A DNA stretch of 64,000 nucleotides. Source: Erythrobacter sp. AP23 (GTDB taxonomy: Bacteria; Pseudomonadota; Alphaproteobacteria; Sphingomonadales; Sphingomonadaceae). A model generated the notes under the pieces. That model made no database searches, was not told where the DNA came from, and worked only from the letters and a program-made list of their open reading frames with translations. Both the position numbers and the translations under genes were made by a program. Positions within the stretch are counted from its first letter, which is position 1; each line of letters opens with the position of its first letter. Where the stretch lies: the NCBI RefSeq assembly GCF_001542855.1, contig NZ_LNBY01000001.1, positions 744,001 through 808,000 of the forward strand, given 5' to 3'. Of the stretch, positions 8,476 through 18,158 are shown piece after piece.

Positions 8476-9753
8476 TCAAAGCCTCAGATCACTTTCCCCA
8501 AATGGAAGGACCGATTTGAGATCATAGAGAACATGTATAGGTTTCCCAAAAGCTCTGAGCCTCTCGCCGCCCCGTTCCAAAAATTGGTTGTGAGGAACAG
8601 CGATGAGTACAGCATCATAAGAGCCAACCTGTGGATTTGCGATAAGCTCGATATCCAATTTATCTTTGGCCTCGGAAGGGTTTACCCAAGGATCGTGGAT
8701 ATCGACATCGATAGAATAGCTTCGCAGAGTTTGCACAACGTCTATCACGCGGGTATTCCGGAGATCGGGGCAGTTTTCCTTAAACGCAAGGCCAAGGATC
8801 AATACGCGCGAACCTGGCAAGTCAATCGCCTTTTGTGTCATAGCCTTAATGAGTTGCTCAGCAACAAAGATCCCCATTCCTTCGTTCAACTGTCGGCCCG
8901 ACAAAATAACCTGGGGATGATACCCAACAGATTGCGCTTTGTGTGTGAGATAGTAGGGATCGACACCGATGCAGTGGCCGCCGACCAGACCGGGTCTAAA
9001 GGGAAGAAAATTCCACTTCGTACCAGCAGCCTCTAGAACCGCTTGCGTATCAATACCCATACGATTGAAAATGATAGCGAGTTCATTGACCAAGGCTATA
9101 TTGAGGTCTCGCTGGGTATTCTCGATTACCTTGGCAGCCTCAGCAACGCGAATGTTTTCTGCACAGAATGTACCCGCTTTGATGATCTTCTTATAGACGG
9201 CATCAATCGTTGCAGCTGCCTCAGTAGTTGAGCCTGCAGTGATTTTTTTGATTTGGGGCAGCCGTCGTTCTGTGTCACCGGGATTTATGCGTTCTGGGCT
9301 ATAACCTGCAAAGAAATCTTGATTAAGCCTCAAACCCGAGACGCGCTCAATTACAGGAACGCACTCATCTTCAGTAGCCCCAGGATAGACAGTTGATTCA
9401 TAAACTACAAAATCGCCTTGAGAGATCATGGAGCCAATGAGCTCTGAGGCGCTCACTAAGGCGGAAAGGTCAGGCTGCATGAACTCGTTGACCGGTGTTG
9501 GAACTGTCACAATGTAAAAGTTGCACGCCGCCAAGTCTGCGTCATCACAGGTAATATGCAGTCTGGTCGCCTGCGCGAGTTCTTCGTCTGAGGTTTCTAG
9601 GGTGTCATCGTGCCCGGCGCGCAATTGCTCTACTCGGGTTTGATTAATGTCGAAACCAACCACAGAAAAATGCTTGGCGAATTCAACAGCAAGCGGCAGG
9701 CCCACATAGCCAAGCCCTATCACTCCAATTCGCTTGTCTTGATCAGCAATCAT
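8476..9753 (-). CDS. UDP-N-acetylhexosamine 6-dehydrogenase (WbpA/TviB-type)
   Basis: A 425-residue nucleotide-sugar dehydrogenase. [14 protein letters not shown] at the start binds NAD, and '[12 protein letters not shown]' contains the catalytic Cys of the family. The PYYL variant resembles TviB/WbpA enzymes that oxidise UDP-GalNAc or UDP-GlcNAc to the uronic acid. The adjacent WecC homologue has PWF instead. I chose the ATG at 9753 over the GTG at 9771 because GGAG lies 12 bases before it and the NAD motif follows at the usual distance. It still overlaps wecC by 11 bases. Exact epimer specificity is inferred. Confidence 0.85.
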   Translation of the reverse strand: MIADQDKRIGVIGLGYVGLPLAVEFAKHFSVVGFDINQTRVEQLRAGHDDTLETSDEELAQATRLHITCDDADLAACNFYIVTVPTPVNEFMQPDLSALVSASELIGSMISQGDFVVYESTVYPGATEDECVPVIERVSGLRLNQDFFAGYSPERINPGDTERRLPQIKKITAGSTTEAAATIDAVYKKIIKAGTFCAENIRVAEAAKVIENTQRDLNIALVNELAIIFNRMGIDTQAVLEAAGTKWNFLPFRPGLVGGHCIGVDPYYLTHKAQSVGYHPQVILSGRQLNEGMGIFVAEQLIKAMTQKAIDLPGSRVLILGLAFKENCPDLRNTRVIDVVQTLRSYSIDVDIHDPWVNPSEAKDKLDIELIANPQVGSYDAVLIAVPHNQFLERGGERLRAFGKPIHVLYDLKSVLPFGESDLRL

Positions 9754-11029
9754 TTGTGCACCAAACTCCACGAGTGTCTACTATTGCACCTGAAGGCTTG
9801 TGCATTTGCTTGAAAGATTGGTGATCAACGAGCATCAGGTGAATGTCCGCACTGGCGGCGTCCGTCGTCAAAGTCACTTGTTCCAAATTAAGTTCCTCAG
9901 GCAGTGCAGTAATATTCGGCTCTATCACCGTGATCGGGCCCTTGTGTGAGGCGGCCAGTTGGGAGACAATGCGAAGCGCTGGGCTCTCACGTAGATCGTC
10001 GATATCGGGCTTAAAGGCCAATCCGTAGACCGCAATCGAGATTTGGTCTTCGGTTTTCGCAGAGCCTCGAGCAATTGCTTGGCTAATTTTCTCTCGGACC
10101 TTGGCAAGCACCCATTCGGGCTTGGCATCATTCACCCCGCGCGCCATTTCGATGAGCTTGGCCTGCTCGCGAGCAGAAGAAACGATGAACCATGGATCCA
10201 CTGCGATGCAGTGCCCCCCCACACCCGGCCCCGGTTGCAATACGTTAACTCTTGGGTGGCGGTTAGCGAGGCCGATCAGTTCCCAAACATCAATCTCCAG
10301 CTTTTCAGCAACGACGGAAAGTTCATTCGCAAAGGCGATATTGACATCCCGGTAGCTGTTCTCAGTGAGTTTGGCCATCTCGGCGACACGAGGACCCGAT
10401 GAGATGACGCAATCGGCGGTTACAAAACTCTTGTAAAGAGAAGCAGCCAGTTCTGAGCAGCGCCTAGTGATGCCCCCAATCACGCGATCATTCGTGATCA
10501 GCTCTTGCATGACTTTGCCTGGCAAGACTCGCTCAGGACAATGGGCGATCCGAATGTCCGATGCCTCGCCCATGTCCTGAGGGAAAGACAAATCAGGGCG
10601 GGCATCAGCCAGCCAGCCCGCCATCGCTTCTGTGGCGCCGACTGGCGATGTTGACTCCAGAATGACTAGATTTCCTTTTTCAAGAACCGGGCCAATCGCT
10701 TCGGACGCGGCTTCAATATAGGATAAATCAGGCTCGTGATTGTCGCCCTTAAACGGCGTCGGCACTGCGATAAGAAAAGCTTCAGCAGGCTCAGGGGTCA
10801 TCGCAGCACGCAGATAGCCTTGCGTTACCGCTGAATGCACGACCATGTCGAGGTCTGGCTCCACTATGTGGATGTCACCCCTATTGATCGTATCAACGGT
10901 ATTTTGGTTTACATCTACTCCAACGACTTCGATCTTCCGGGACGCAAACATAGCCGCCGTTGGCAAGCCGATATACCCTAGCCCTACGACAGATATTTTC
11001 TTGAAGTGATATTCCATTCTACTTTCCAT
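9743..11029 (-). CDS. wecC: UDP-N-acetyl-D-mannosamine dehydrogenase
   Basis: About 428 residues, close to the 420 of E. coli WecC. '[16 protein letters not shown]' is the NAD site, and [13 protein letters not shown] carries the catalytic Cys with the VDPWF ending typical of UDP-ManNAc dehydrogenases. It oxidises the WecB product to UDP-ManNAcA in the cytoplasm. The ATG at 11029 shares a base with the wecB stop (TGATG). An alternative ATG at 11017 is preceded by GGAAAG and begins MEYHFKK, so the first four residues are uncertain. The wecB-wecC order strongly supports the assignment. Confidence 0.9.
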   Translation of the reverse strand: MESRMEYHFKKISVVGLGYIGLPTAAMFASRKIEVVGVDVNQNTVDTINRGDIHIVEPDLDMVVHSAVTQGYLRAAMTPEPAEAFLIAVPTPFKGDNHEPDLSYIEAASEAIGPVLEKGNLVILESTSPVGATEAMAGWLADARPDLSFPQDMGEASDIRIAHCPERVLPGKVMQELITNDRVIGGITRRCSELAASLYKSFVTADCVISSGPRVAEMAKLTENSYRDVNIAFANELSVVAEKLEIDVWELIGLANRHPRVNVLQPGPGVGGHCIAVDPWFIVSSAREQAKLIEMARGVNDAKPEWVLAKVREKISQAIARGSAKTEDQISIAVYGLAFKPDIDDLRESPALRIVSQLAASHKGPITVIEPNITALPEELNLEQVTLTTDAASADIHLMLVDHQSFKQMHKPSGAIVDTRGVWCTNDC

Positions 11030-12165
11030 CACTGCGATTCTGCGAATGCAAGGATGCCGTCGCGAACGCGACCTGACGCAAGCCCATCGCCATAGGGATT
11101 GTGCGCCCGCGACATCCTCTCATACGCCGTCTGATCATCGAGCAGTGAAGTCACTTCATTGACGATCAGTTCGACGTCGGTTCCTACAAGCTTTACCGTC
11201 CCGGCTGCGACTGCCTCAGGCCGTTCAGTGGTGTCACGCATCACAAGAACTGGCTTTCCGAGCGAAGGCGCTTCTTCTTGGACGCCACCGGAATCTGTCA
11301 GAATAACATCCGCACGACGCATCAAATGTACAAAAGGCAGATAATCCTGAGGCGGTATCAGCTTCACTTGATCAAGCGAGCCTAGCCTCTCCTCTACGGG
11401 CCCTTTCACGTTTGGATTGAGGTGTACAGGATAGATGATCTGGATATCATCGCGCTTCGCCAATTGGGCCAATGCATCACAAATTCGCTGGAAGCCATCA
11501 CCAAAGCTTTCCCGACGATGGCCAGTGACCAACACCATCCGCCGCGAAGGGTCGATATTGAAAGCTTCATCGAATTCGGCGCTCTTTTCAAAATCTGACT
11601 CTAGCCGTTCGACAACGTCCAGCAGGGCATCGATGACTGTATTGCCCGTCACGAAAATGTGCTCTTCGGGCGTATTCTCAGTGAGCAGGTTCTGTTTCGA
11701 CCTCTTAGTTGGAGCGAAATGCAAGCGCGTAATCGCGCCCGCAATCTTGCGGTTGATCTCTTCGGGCCATGGTGAATAAACGTTCCCGGTCCTCAGACCT
11801 GCCTCGACATGGCCAACCGGGATGCGCTCATAATAGGACGCCAGAGACGCGGAAAGGGTGGTTGTCGTGTCCCCGTGCACCAGAACGAGATCGGGTGAGG
11901 CCTTTGATAAGACCTCTTTTAGTCCGAGCAGTGCGCCGCTGGTAATCTCAAATAGGCCCTGACCAGGCTTCATCAAATCCAGATCATAGTCTGGCACGAC
12001 CTCAAACAGACTCAAAACCTGGTCAAGCATTTCGCGGTGCTGCGCTGTAACGCAAACACTTGCATCTATCTCGGGCGCAGCCTTGAGAGCCTTCACTACG
12101 GGCGCCATCTTTATGGCCTCAGGCCGTGTGCCAAATACCAGCAAAACCTTGAACTTATTGCTCAT
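11029..12165 (-). CDS. wecB: UDP-N-acetylglucosamine 2-epimerase (non-hydrolysing)
   Basis: A 378-residue GT-B-fold epimerase matching the usual 370-380 residue length. Hallmarks are '[14 protein letters not shown]' at the N-terminus, 'VHGDTTTTL', '[10 protein letters not shown]', '[10 protein letters not shown]' and '[12 protein letters not shown]'. It converts UDP-GlcNAc to UDP-ManNAc, feeding WecC directly downstream. It begins six bases after glmS, which makes the amino-sugar precursor, so the three genes supply one pathway. Confidence 0.94.
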   Translation of the reverse strand: MSNKFKVLLVFGTRPEAIKMAPVVKALKAAPEIDASVCVTAQHREMLDQVLSLFEVVPDYDLDLMKPGQGLFEITSGALLGLKEVLSKASPDLVLVHGDTTTTLSASLASYYERIPVGHVEAGLRTGNVYSPWPEEINRKIAGAITRLHFAPTKRSKQNLLTENTPEEHIFVTGNTVIDALLDVVERLESDFEKSAEFDEAFNIDPSRRMVLVTGHRRESFGDGFQRICDALAQLAKRDDIQIIYPVHLNPNVKGPVEERLGSLDQVKLIPPQDYLPFVHLMRRADVILTDSGGVQEEAPSLGKPVLVMRDTTERPEAVAAGTVKLVGTDVELIVNEVTSLLDDQTAYERMSRAHNPYGDGLASGRVRDGILAFAESQ

Positions 12166-12171
12166 TCAAAC

Positions 12172-13995
12172 TCACTCTACTGTCACCGATTTGGCAAGGT
12201 TGCGTGGTTGGTCGACGTCAGTGCCTTTGACCACAGCCACATGATAGGCCAGCAATTGCACGGGTATCGAATAGACAAGTGGCGCGATAAGTGGGTGGAC
12301 AACCGGCATTTCGATCGTGGCAATGCAACCTTCCCCCGCTTGTTTCAGACCTTCTGCGTCGGAGATCAGGACCAATTGCCCACCCCGTGCGCGCACCTCT
12401 TCCATATTGGAGACCGTCTTTTCAAATAGCGGCCCAGATGGGGCGATTACCACTACTGGCACGCCGTCATCGATGAGCGCAATCGGCCCGTCCTTCATCT
12501 CACCCGATGCATAACCTTCCGCGTGAATGTAGCTGATTTCTTTGAGCTTCAACGCGCCCTCGAGCGCCAATGGAAAGTCCTGCCCGCGCCCGAGATAAAG
12601 CACATCGCGCGCCGGCGTGATCAGCGGCGCCATAGCCGCAATGTCATCATCATGTGCGAGCGCTGCGTTCAAAGCCGCTGGCGTCTCCAACAAATGACGT
12701 ACTACATCAATCTCTTCATCGCGGGTCATTAGGCCTTTCTTGACCGCCATATGCGCCGCTAGCGCGGCCAGCACAGCGAGCTGGCAGGTAAAGGCTTTAG
12801 TCGACGCCACGCCAATCTCCGGCCCAGCATGGGTGGGAAGAAGCAAATCCGCTTCGCGCGCCATCGAACTGGTCGGCACATTTACAACGACGCCAATCAC
12901 CTGACCATTGGCCTTGCAATGGCGCAAAGCTGCGAGAGTATCAGCCGTCTCACCAGACTGAGAGATAAGGAGCGCCAAGCCCCCTTCTTCCAGCACAGGC
13001 TCTCGGTAACGAAACTCCGACGCGACATCGATATCCACTGGCACGCGGGCAAAATTCTCAAACCAGTATTTCGCGACCATTCCAGCATAGAAAGAGGTGC
13101 CGCATGCAACAATGGTCAGGCGGCGAATTGCGGCCACGTCAAAATCGAATTGCGGCAATGCGACCGAATTGTCGTCGCGGCGCAGATAAGAACAAAGAGT
13201 CTGCGCAACGACTGTCGGCTGCTCGTAAATCTCTTTCTGCATGAAGTGGCGATAATTGCCTTTCTCCACCGCAGCCGCCGAAGCTCCAGAAGATTGAACC
13301 GGACGATCAACCGACTCGCCACGTTCATCAAATATTCGGGCGTGCTCGCGGTCGATAACGACCCAATCGCCTTCTTCGAGATAGGTGATTTTTTGAGTAA
13401 GGGGCGCGAGCGCGAGCGCGTCTGAACCTAAGAACATCTCGCTTTCGCCATGCCCGACTACCAAAGGCGAGCCGAGCCGCGCACCAAACAACAGGTCGGG
13501 TTGCGAACGGAATGCGATGGCCAAGGCAAAGGCTCCGCGAAGGCGCGGGAGCACATTGCGCACCGCCTCTTCCGGACTATCGCCTGTTTCGACCCGCTGC
13601 GAGATCAAATGCGCCACGACCTCGCTATCGGTCTCACTTTCAAAAGTGCGGCCTGCATCTGCCAGCTCAGCGCGCAGCTCTTTGAAATTTTCGATAATGC
13701 CATTGTGAACGATCGCGACTTCACCGGTTGCGTGCGGGTGCGCGTTCGCAGCGGTCGGCGCACCATGTGTCGCCCAGCGCGTATGCGCAATCCCAATCGC
13801 GCCGGGCGCAGGATCCACTTCCAAAACGCCGACAAGGTTCAGCAATCTCCCCTCCGCACGGCGACGCACAATTGCGCCGTCGCTTAGCGTGCAAACGCCA
13901 GCGCTGTCATAGCCGCGATATTCCATCCGCCGCAGGCCATCGACCAACCGATCAGCGACCGCTTCTTCGCTCACAATTCCAATAATGCCGCACAT
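12172..13995 (-). CDS. glmS: Glutamine--fructose-6-phosphate aminotransferase (isomerising)
   Basis: A 607-residue protein (E. coli GlmS has 609). MCGIIGIVSE exposes the N-terminal nucleophile Cys of the class II glutaminase domain. Two SIS domains follow, with 'CGTSFYAGM' and 'SQSGETADTL' in the first, and the conserved tail is LAKSVTVE. It makes glucosamine-6-phosphate for peptidoglycan, lipid A and the UDP-HexNAc sugars used by this locus. Its placement at the head of the wecB-wecC block suggests dedicated supply for polysaccharide synthesis. Whether another copy exists elsewhere cannot be seen. Confidence 0.95.
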   Translation of the reverse strand: MCGIIGIVSEEAVADRLVDGLRRMEYRGYDSAGVCTLSDGAIVRRRAEGRLLNLVGVLEVDPAPGAIGIAHTRWATHGAPTAANAHPHATGEVAIVHNGIIENFKELRAELADAGRTFESETDSEVVAHLISQRVETGDSPEEAVRNVLPRLRGAFALAIAFRSQPDLLFGARLGSPLVVGHGESEMFLGSDALALAPLTQKITYLEEGDWVVIDREHARIFDERGESVDRPVQSSGASAAAVEKGNYRHFMQKEIYEQPTVVAQTLCSYLRRDDNSVALPQFDFDVAAIRRLTIVACGTSFYAGMVAKYWFENFARVPVDIDVASEFRYREPVLEEGGLALLISQSGETADTLAALRHCKANGQVIGVVVNVPTSSMAREADLLLPTHAGPEIGVASTKAFTCQLAVLAALAAHMAVKKGLMTRDEEIDVVRHLLETPAALNAALAHDDDIAAMAPLITPARDVLYLGRGQDFPLALEGALKLKEISYIHAEGYASGEMKDGPIALIDDGVPVVVIAPSGPLFEKTVSNMEEVRARGGQLVLISDAEGLKQAGEGCIATIEMPVVHPLIAPLVYSIPVQLLAYHVAVVKGTDVDQPRNLAKSVTVE

Positions 13996-14024
13996 TCTTG
14001 CAAAGCCGGATTTGATGTTTTGAT

Positions 14025-14222
14025 TTAGTAGGGATTGAAAATCGGATCGTATTTTTTTGCGATTTTCAAGTCGCCGCTCTCAGTGTCTTTTTGCCTGAAT
14101 TGCGGAAACACCGACAACACCTCATCGATCTCAAGGTCATGTGCCCGAACGATCATAACCAATTGATCCAAAGCTTTTTCGCGCTCGATTTCTTCGAGCT
14201 CCTTAACTTCCTTCTGATTCAT
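14025..14222 (-). CDS. Small acidic protein, possibly a truncated H-NS-like oligomerisation module
   Basis: A 65-residue protein with GGGGGG just before its ATG. Residues 3-40 are a charged amphipathic helix (KELEEIEREKALDQLVMIV) followed by 'HDLEIDEVLSVFP', which resembles the N-terminal coiled-coil and linker of H-NS family proteins. The last residues KKYDPIFNPY recall the 'KYRxPxNP' start of the H-NS DNA-binding motif, but a stop follows where TWSGRGR would be expected, and I see no such motif in other frames downstream. Expression is likely from its position 29 bases before glmS. The H-NS link is an inference; it may simply be an unrelated small protein. Confidence 0.55.
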   Translation of the reverse strand: MNQKEVKELEEIEREKALDQLVMIVRAHDLEIDEVLSVFPQFRQKDTESGDLKIAKKYDPIFNPY

Positions 14223-14234
14223 GGTTCCCCCCAG

Positions 14235-14477
14235 TTATTCAGCCAAGAGCGCTCTCGCACTCAAGGCACTTAAAACCCCGACAACGCAAAAACCCTGAGC
14301 ATCCGACAAGTCGGCCCAGAGCCGGATATGTAAGAAGTGACCGCAAGCCTCCGATAACGCTAAGCGAGAAAGCATCGCAATCAAGATTTCTTTATTCTCC
14401 ATCGATAGCAAAATGCTTCCGACAATGATGCGATAAGGGGTTGGACCAGAAAGGCCAACACATACCGTTGCATACCA
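14235..14477. other. Gap between the MarR gene and the small protein; weak short frame only
   Basis: Contains one short leftward frame (14402 to 14235, 55 residues, starting MENKEILIAMLSRL) without a convincing ribosome site. I do not call it a gene. The segment probably holds the promoter of the small protein and glmS. Confidence 0.3.
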
Positions 14478-14867
14478 TTACCGCCCCCCGTCTTCGTCAA
14501 CTGGAGAGACTTCGGGACCTTCGCCGGATCGAGGCCGATCTTCCAATCTGAGTTCCTCAATTTCTTTTCTCAGCGCCTCATATTCCTTTAGCCGCTTTAC
14601 CAAAAACCGGCCGGTCAGCGCAGCCTTCTCAGCGAGTCCCTTGGGCGTGAGAATGTAAGAATATTGGCGCTTGTCTTTGGCAGCCTTGAAATTGGCCACC
14701 TTGACCAGCCCTTTCTCAATCAAGGCGCGGACTACATAGTTCGCACTACCCACGCTGACCCCAATTTCTTCAGCCAGTTCGCGCTGAGAAACGTCGGGCT
14801 TTTTCTCGAGCAGGCGAAGCGCTCGAAAGCGCGCACTTTCATTGAGTTTTGTAGGACGACCAGCCAT
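14478..14867 (-). CDS. EPS-associated MarR-family transcriptional regulator
   Basis: A 129-residue winged-helix protein. Residues about 10-85 hold the HTH ('SQRELAEEIGVSVGSANYVVRAL') and the wing ('KRQYSYILTPKGL'); the remaining 45 are a charged helix and an acidic tail. This matches the small MarR-like family repeatedly found at the edge of exopolysaccharide loci. It lies divergently to the NusG-like gene, with a 264-base gap likely to hold both promoters, and upstream of the glmS-wec operon, so it is the natural candidate regulator of the locus. Ligand and operator are not evident. Confidence 0.85.
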   Translation of the reverse strand: MAGRPTKLNESARFRALRLLEKKPDVSQRELAEEIGVSVGSANYVVRALIEKGLVKVANFKAAKDKRQYSYILTPKGLAEKAALTGRFLVKRLKEYEALRKEIEELRLEDRPRSGEGPEVSPVDEDGGR

Positions 14868-15131
14868 CGATCACACCGAGATCAGGCACGCTACCGCACC
14901 GAGCCTGGTGAACACCACCCGCACGGAATCTGGACCATCTTGGTGACAATGCATTTGCATCGTTCAACTTTGAGCGATATCAGCTTGCGCATAGCGGTCA
15001 AGGGCAAATGGATTTCACCGATCCCAACGATCATCAATCGGTTTCACCGTAACCCTCACCGAATGCCTTCTCCACCGGAATGCATTGTTTGCTCACGGAA
15101 AAACATCAGATTTCCCAAGGGGACAAGCCAA

Positions 15132-15644
15132 ATGAGACCCGAAAATACATCGCATTGGCTGCTTGCGCAGGTGAAGCCCAACTCGACCTCCATAGCCAAG
15201 CGCAACTTGGAACGGCAGGGGTTCAAGTGTTTCCTTCCACTAGACCGCCGGACCCGTCGATTAAGAGGTCAGCTCACGCCGGTGAAGACTCCTTTTTTCC
15301 CAGGCTACTTGTTCGTCGGCATCGAGGCGGATGATACACCCTGGAGAGCAATACGCTCCACTTATGGGGTAGCAAAATTGGTGAGCTTTGGTCTCGAACC
15401 CGCGATCGTGCCGGAGGAGCTCATCGGAGAACTCATGAGCCGTTGCGACAATGAAGGCTGCATTCGGAACCATGTCGCCGTCGCAGAAAGAGATAGGGTT
15501 GAGATCAGCCACGGGCCCTTGGCCAATTTTTTTGGAGTAGTGGAGAAATTGGCGGCGAACGAACGCGCGTGGGTGCTCATCGATATGATGGGCCAATCAA
15601 TACGTTCTTCGATGCCGCGTTCAGATTTGAGGGTTGTGATTTAG
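15132..15644 (+). CDS. NusG/RfaH-family transcription antiterminator
   Basis: A 170-residue specialised NusG paralogue. The N-terminal NGN domain includes 'WLLAQVKPNS' and the hallmark PFFPGYLFV (54-62). The C-terminal KOW domain covers about 119-165 with 'VEISHGPLANFFGVVEKL'. Such proteins ride RNA polymerase and suppress premature termination across long polysaccharide operons. I chose the ATG at 15132 because AAGGGGAC precedes it and it starts directly before the NGN strand; the frame stays open upstream but that is not protein-like. It is divergent from the MarR gene. Whether it recruits to an ops-like element here cannot be seen. Confidence 0.87.
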   Translation: MRPENTSHWLLAQVKPNSTSIAKRNLERQGFKCFLPLDRRTRRLRGQLTPVKTPFFPGYLFVGIEADDTPWRAIRSTYGVAKLVSFGLEPAIVPEELIGELMSRCDNEGCIRNHVAVAERDRVEISHGPLANFFGVVEKLAANERAWVLIDMMGQSIRSSMPRSDLRVVI

Positions 15645-15791
15645 TGAGCCGAGTTCGCTGCGACTTAATGCTGCCCCCTACGATTGTCGAAATTGTAACC
15701 GGCCGTTGATCGAACGGGTGAGAACACGCAGCACCATAATTTAGTTTATGGCCATTTCCGACCCCCACATCCAATGTAGGCGGCGCCATCT

Positions 15792-17096
15792 TCATTTGGA
15801 ACCGAAGCCTGAAAGTATGACTTTAACGGTTCTCAGCACTATAATGATGTCTAACCAATACGACAAATTCTTGATATAGTAGAAGTCGTACTGCAGCTTT
15901 TCGTCCACTTCATCCACTTCGGCCACATGCCCTTGATTGACCTGGGCCCATCCACTGATCCCGGGCCGGACAATATGCCGATACCGGTAGAATGGTATCT
16001 CGCCTTCGTACCATTTCGAAAGGCTTACCGCCTCGGGCCGCGGTCCGATCCAGCTCATCTCCCCGCGCAAGATGTTGATGACCTGGGGCAATTCATCCAA
16101 CCGGGTCCGGCGCAGGAAACCGCCGACCTTTGTCACACGTTTGTCTCCGGACCGTGTGATCGACAGATCGCGATTCTCACCGTTGTGCCCTTCGCTCATC
16201 GTTCGAAGCTTGAGGACACGGAACTCATTCCCGCGGAACCCCATTCGCCGCTGACGAAAGAATACCGGCCCCTTACTGTCCAACTTAATCGCCAGGGCAC
16301 AAACAGAAACCAGAGGGATGATAATCGGAAGCAGGAGCAAGGAAAGCGCCAAGTCGATCGCACGCTTCATTTTCTGATAAGCGAAGTTCGGGACGAGCGC
16401 GCCGAAGCTATTCTCGGACAGATGTTCTATCTGCACCCGACCGGTCTCCGCCTCCCAGACTTGCTTGTAATGATACACGGGGCGACCGGAGATCGCAGCC
16501 TCGGCGAGAAATCTCTCCCATTCGGGCGCGAGGTCCGCATACACATCGGCTACGATCGCACAATCGGGCAGATTTCTTAGCGAGGGGCTCGTCAGAACCA
16601 TGACTGGCGCTGAACGCAGGTCACCAATAAGATCTGCCCGCCCTCCCGGAACGAGGTAATACAATAAACCCTTGGCTCGTGATCGCATTGCAGTGATGGC
16701 GAAACGCGCGGTCAAGATGCCAAAAAATCCAGTGGCAAGTACTTTACTGGAATAATCGAGCCTGAACCCGGCGATGACCGCGATCAGCAATCCGAATGAG
16801 ATCCCCATCACTGGCAGAATCGACCTCGCGACAGCCACGCCCGGATAGAACCCCAATCGGCGAAGAACCGCGATCGCACCCAAGGCGCAGAGCGTCACGC
16901 CTACGAGCGAATTCCCGGCGGGCCCTTGCGCGATCCAATTGACCGCCCGGGCTGGGCTGGGAGGCGCACCCACTTCAACCACCGCGAGTACAAAAATCGG
17001 CACTGCCACACCAAGCAACAGAACGAAAGCGAGCTCAAATCGCAACGAGTGGAATAAGCCGCGACGAACTATCGCCGAGGGCAAATTTACTGACAA
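15792..17096 (-). CDS. Initiating sugar transferase (polyprenyl-phosphate phosphoglycosyltransferase)
   Basis: A 434-residue inner-membrane protein. Hydrophobic helices occupy about 17-130 (for example 'FELAFVLLLGVAVPIFVL'), then a soluble CoA-binding-like segment. The C-terminal Bac_transf domain begins at 'KRAIDLALSLLLLPIIIP' with the re-entrant helix, followed by 'FRVLKLRTM' and the catalytic Asp334-Glu335 in TRLDELPQ, then 'GPRPE'. It transfers a sugar-phosphate from a UDP-sugar to undecaprenyl phosphate, starting each repeat unit. It resembles WcaJ-type enzymes. It converges with the NusG-like gene and has about 520 bases of non-coding DNA behind its start. Confidence 0.9.
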   Translation of the reverse strand: MSVNLPSAIVRRGLFHSLRFELAFVLLLGVAVPIFVLAVVEVGAPPSPARAVNWIAQGPAGNSLVGVTLCALGAIAVLRRLGFYPGVAVARSILPVMGISFGLLIAVIAGFRLDYSSKVLATGFFGILTARFAITAMRSRAKGLLYYLVPGGRADLIGDLRSAPVMVLTSPSLRNLPDCAIVADVYADLAPEWERFLAEAAISGRPVYHYKQVWEAETGRVQIEHLSENSFGALVPNFAYQKMKRAIDLALSLLLLPIIIPLVSVCALAIKLDSKGPVFFRQRRMGFRGNEFRVLKLRTMSEGHNGENRDLSITRSGDKRVTKVGGFLRRTRLDELPQVINILRGEMSWIGPRPEAVSLSKWYEGEIPFYRYRHIVRPGISGWAQVNQGHVAEVDEVDEKLQYDFYYIKNLSYWLDIIIVLRTVKVILSGFGSK

Positions 17097-17616
17097 GATT
17101 TTCCTCCGAGAGCCTTAGCGGCGCTTGTCTCTATCTAGCCTCAACTTGCAATTCAGACCAGCCGGGTTTTTCTAAGTTGGTGCCGATAGCCTTAGGTCAG
17201 TCCACTTACCATAGTGGGATTGTCAGAAAGTGTCCTTCATAGCTGCCAGATCGGCAGGGCTGAACTGCGCAGGATTGACATCGCAGCGTTAGGGATAAGG
17301 CCACGCAATGGTTGGGCCAAAGTAAACCGTCCGGCTTCCGTGCAAGCTCCGCCGACGGGGAGGCGGAGGACCATTCTGCTTCAACGACGCGGCTTATGAA
17401 GAGCGAAGTTCGACGGGCCCGAAAATAGCTGAGACGTCAACTTTCTGGGAACCAATCGGAATTATTGGGGCTTCAAGCAGACAAACGGTTCGATTCAGAG
17501 GACAAAAGGGGTTGCGACACCGCGTCACTTCAATTATCAAGAGAATCGAAAACGGGCGCGTTGCGGCGCGAAATTTGTGTCGCTTGTCGTGAACAAAAAA
17601 TGCAACGGAGATAAAC
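17097..17616. other. Intergenic region with likely divergent promoters
   Basis: About 520 bases between the divergent sugar transferase and small secreted protein genes. No protein-like frame was seen. A TTGACA at 17275-17280 followed by AT-rich TAAGG about 15 bases later is a possible rightward promoter. The ribosome site GGAG lies shortly before the 17617 start. Confidence 0.35.
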
Positions 17617-17853
17617 ATGATTGCAAAGAAAATAATGATCTCGGCTTCGGCTGCTGCAATGGCGTTCGCGCCCGTAGCTGCTTCGGCCGCACCTGCTGCC
17701 TCGGTTGCCGTTGAGCGTTCGTCGCAGAGCGCCAAAGATAGCTCGGAACTGGGTGGCACTGGCCTCATCATCGCTATCCTGGCTGGCCTGGCCGTTATCG
17801 GTGGCATCATCGCCGCTGCAAGCGACGACGACGACACGCCGATCAGCGTCTAA
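17617..17853 (+). CDS. Small exported protein with one membrane helix
   Basis: A 78-residue protein of unknown function. Residues 1-24 form a signal peptide (MIAKKIMISASAAAMAFAP then ASAAPA). Residues about 47-68 are a Gly/Ala/Ile-rich helix (TGLIIAILAGLAVIGGII), and the tail is an acidic DDDDTPISV. A GGAG ribosome site sits eight bases before the ATG and a strong terminator follows, so it is a single-gene unit. Its position beside the initiating sugar transferase suggests a surface-polysaccharide link, which is only contextual. It could equally be a processed small envelope protein. Confidence 0.75.
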   Translation: MIAKKIMISASAAAMAFAPVAASAAPAASVAVERSSQSAKDSSELGGTGLIIAILAGLAVIGGIIAAASDDDDTPISV

Positions 17854-18158
17854 CGATCTGACTGAATTTTGATTGAACCGGTCGCGGAGCTTTTCCGCGG
17901 CCGGTTTTTCATGTGCGGCGTAAATTCCGATCGCCGCTTTATCTATCGCTTGACCGGTCCATCGGGGCCATTGCCGTGTCCTATCTCCGCCGATCCTGCC
18001 CGGTCGTGTAATGGCCGTGGCAAAGGCCTATGGTCGCAGGTCAGTGCTTTTGACCTTCGCTCGCTCTCGGTGGGCCGCGATGGTGCGACCGCTCCCTTGC
18101 CCTCGCCCGGCGCTCTGCTATGGCGCGCGCAACACACATCCGAACGAACAGGAAACCC
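17854..18158. other. Intergenic region before icd
   Basis: 305 bases that hold the terminator of the small exported gene and then the leader of icd. No protein-like frame was seen. AGGAAACCC directly before 18159 is the icd ribosome site. Confidence 0.4.
17876..17909 (+). terminator. Intrinsic terminator of the small exported gene
   Basis: The sequence CCGGTCGCGG-AGCTTTT-CCGCGGCCGG forms a ten-pair stem with one G-T pair, followed by five T residues. It lies 25 bases after the stop of the small exported protein gene. Confidence 0.85.

Noticed and set aside
14235..14402. 55-residue reverse frame MENKEILIAMLSRL
   Set aside because: No convincing ribosome site and lies in a probable promoter region.
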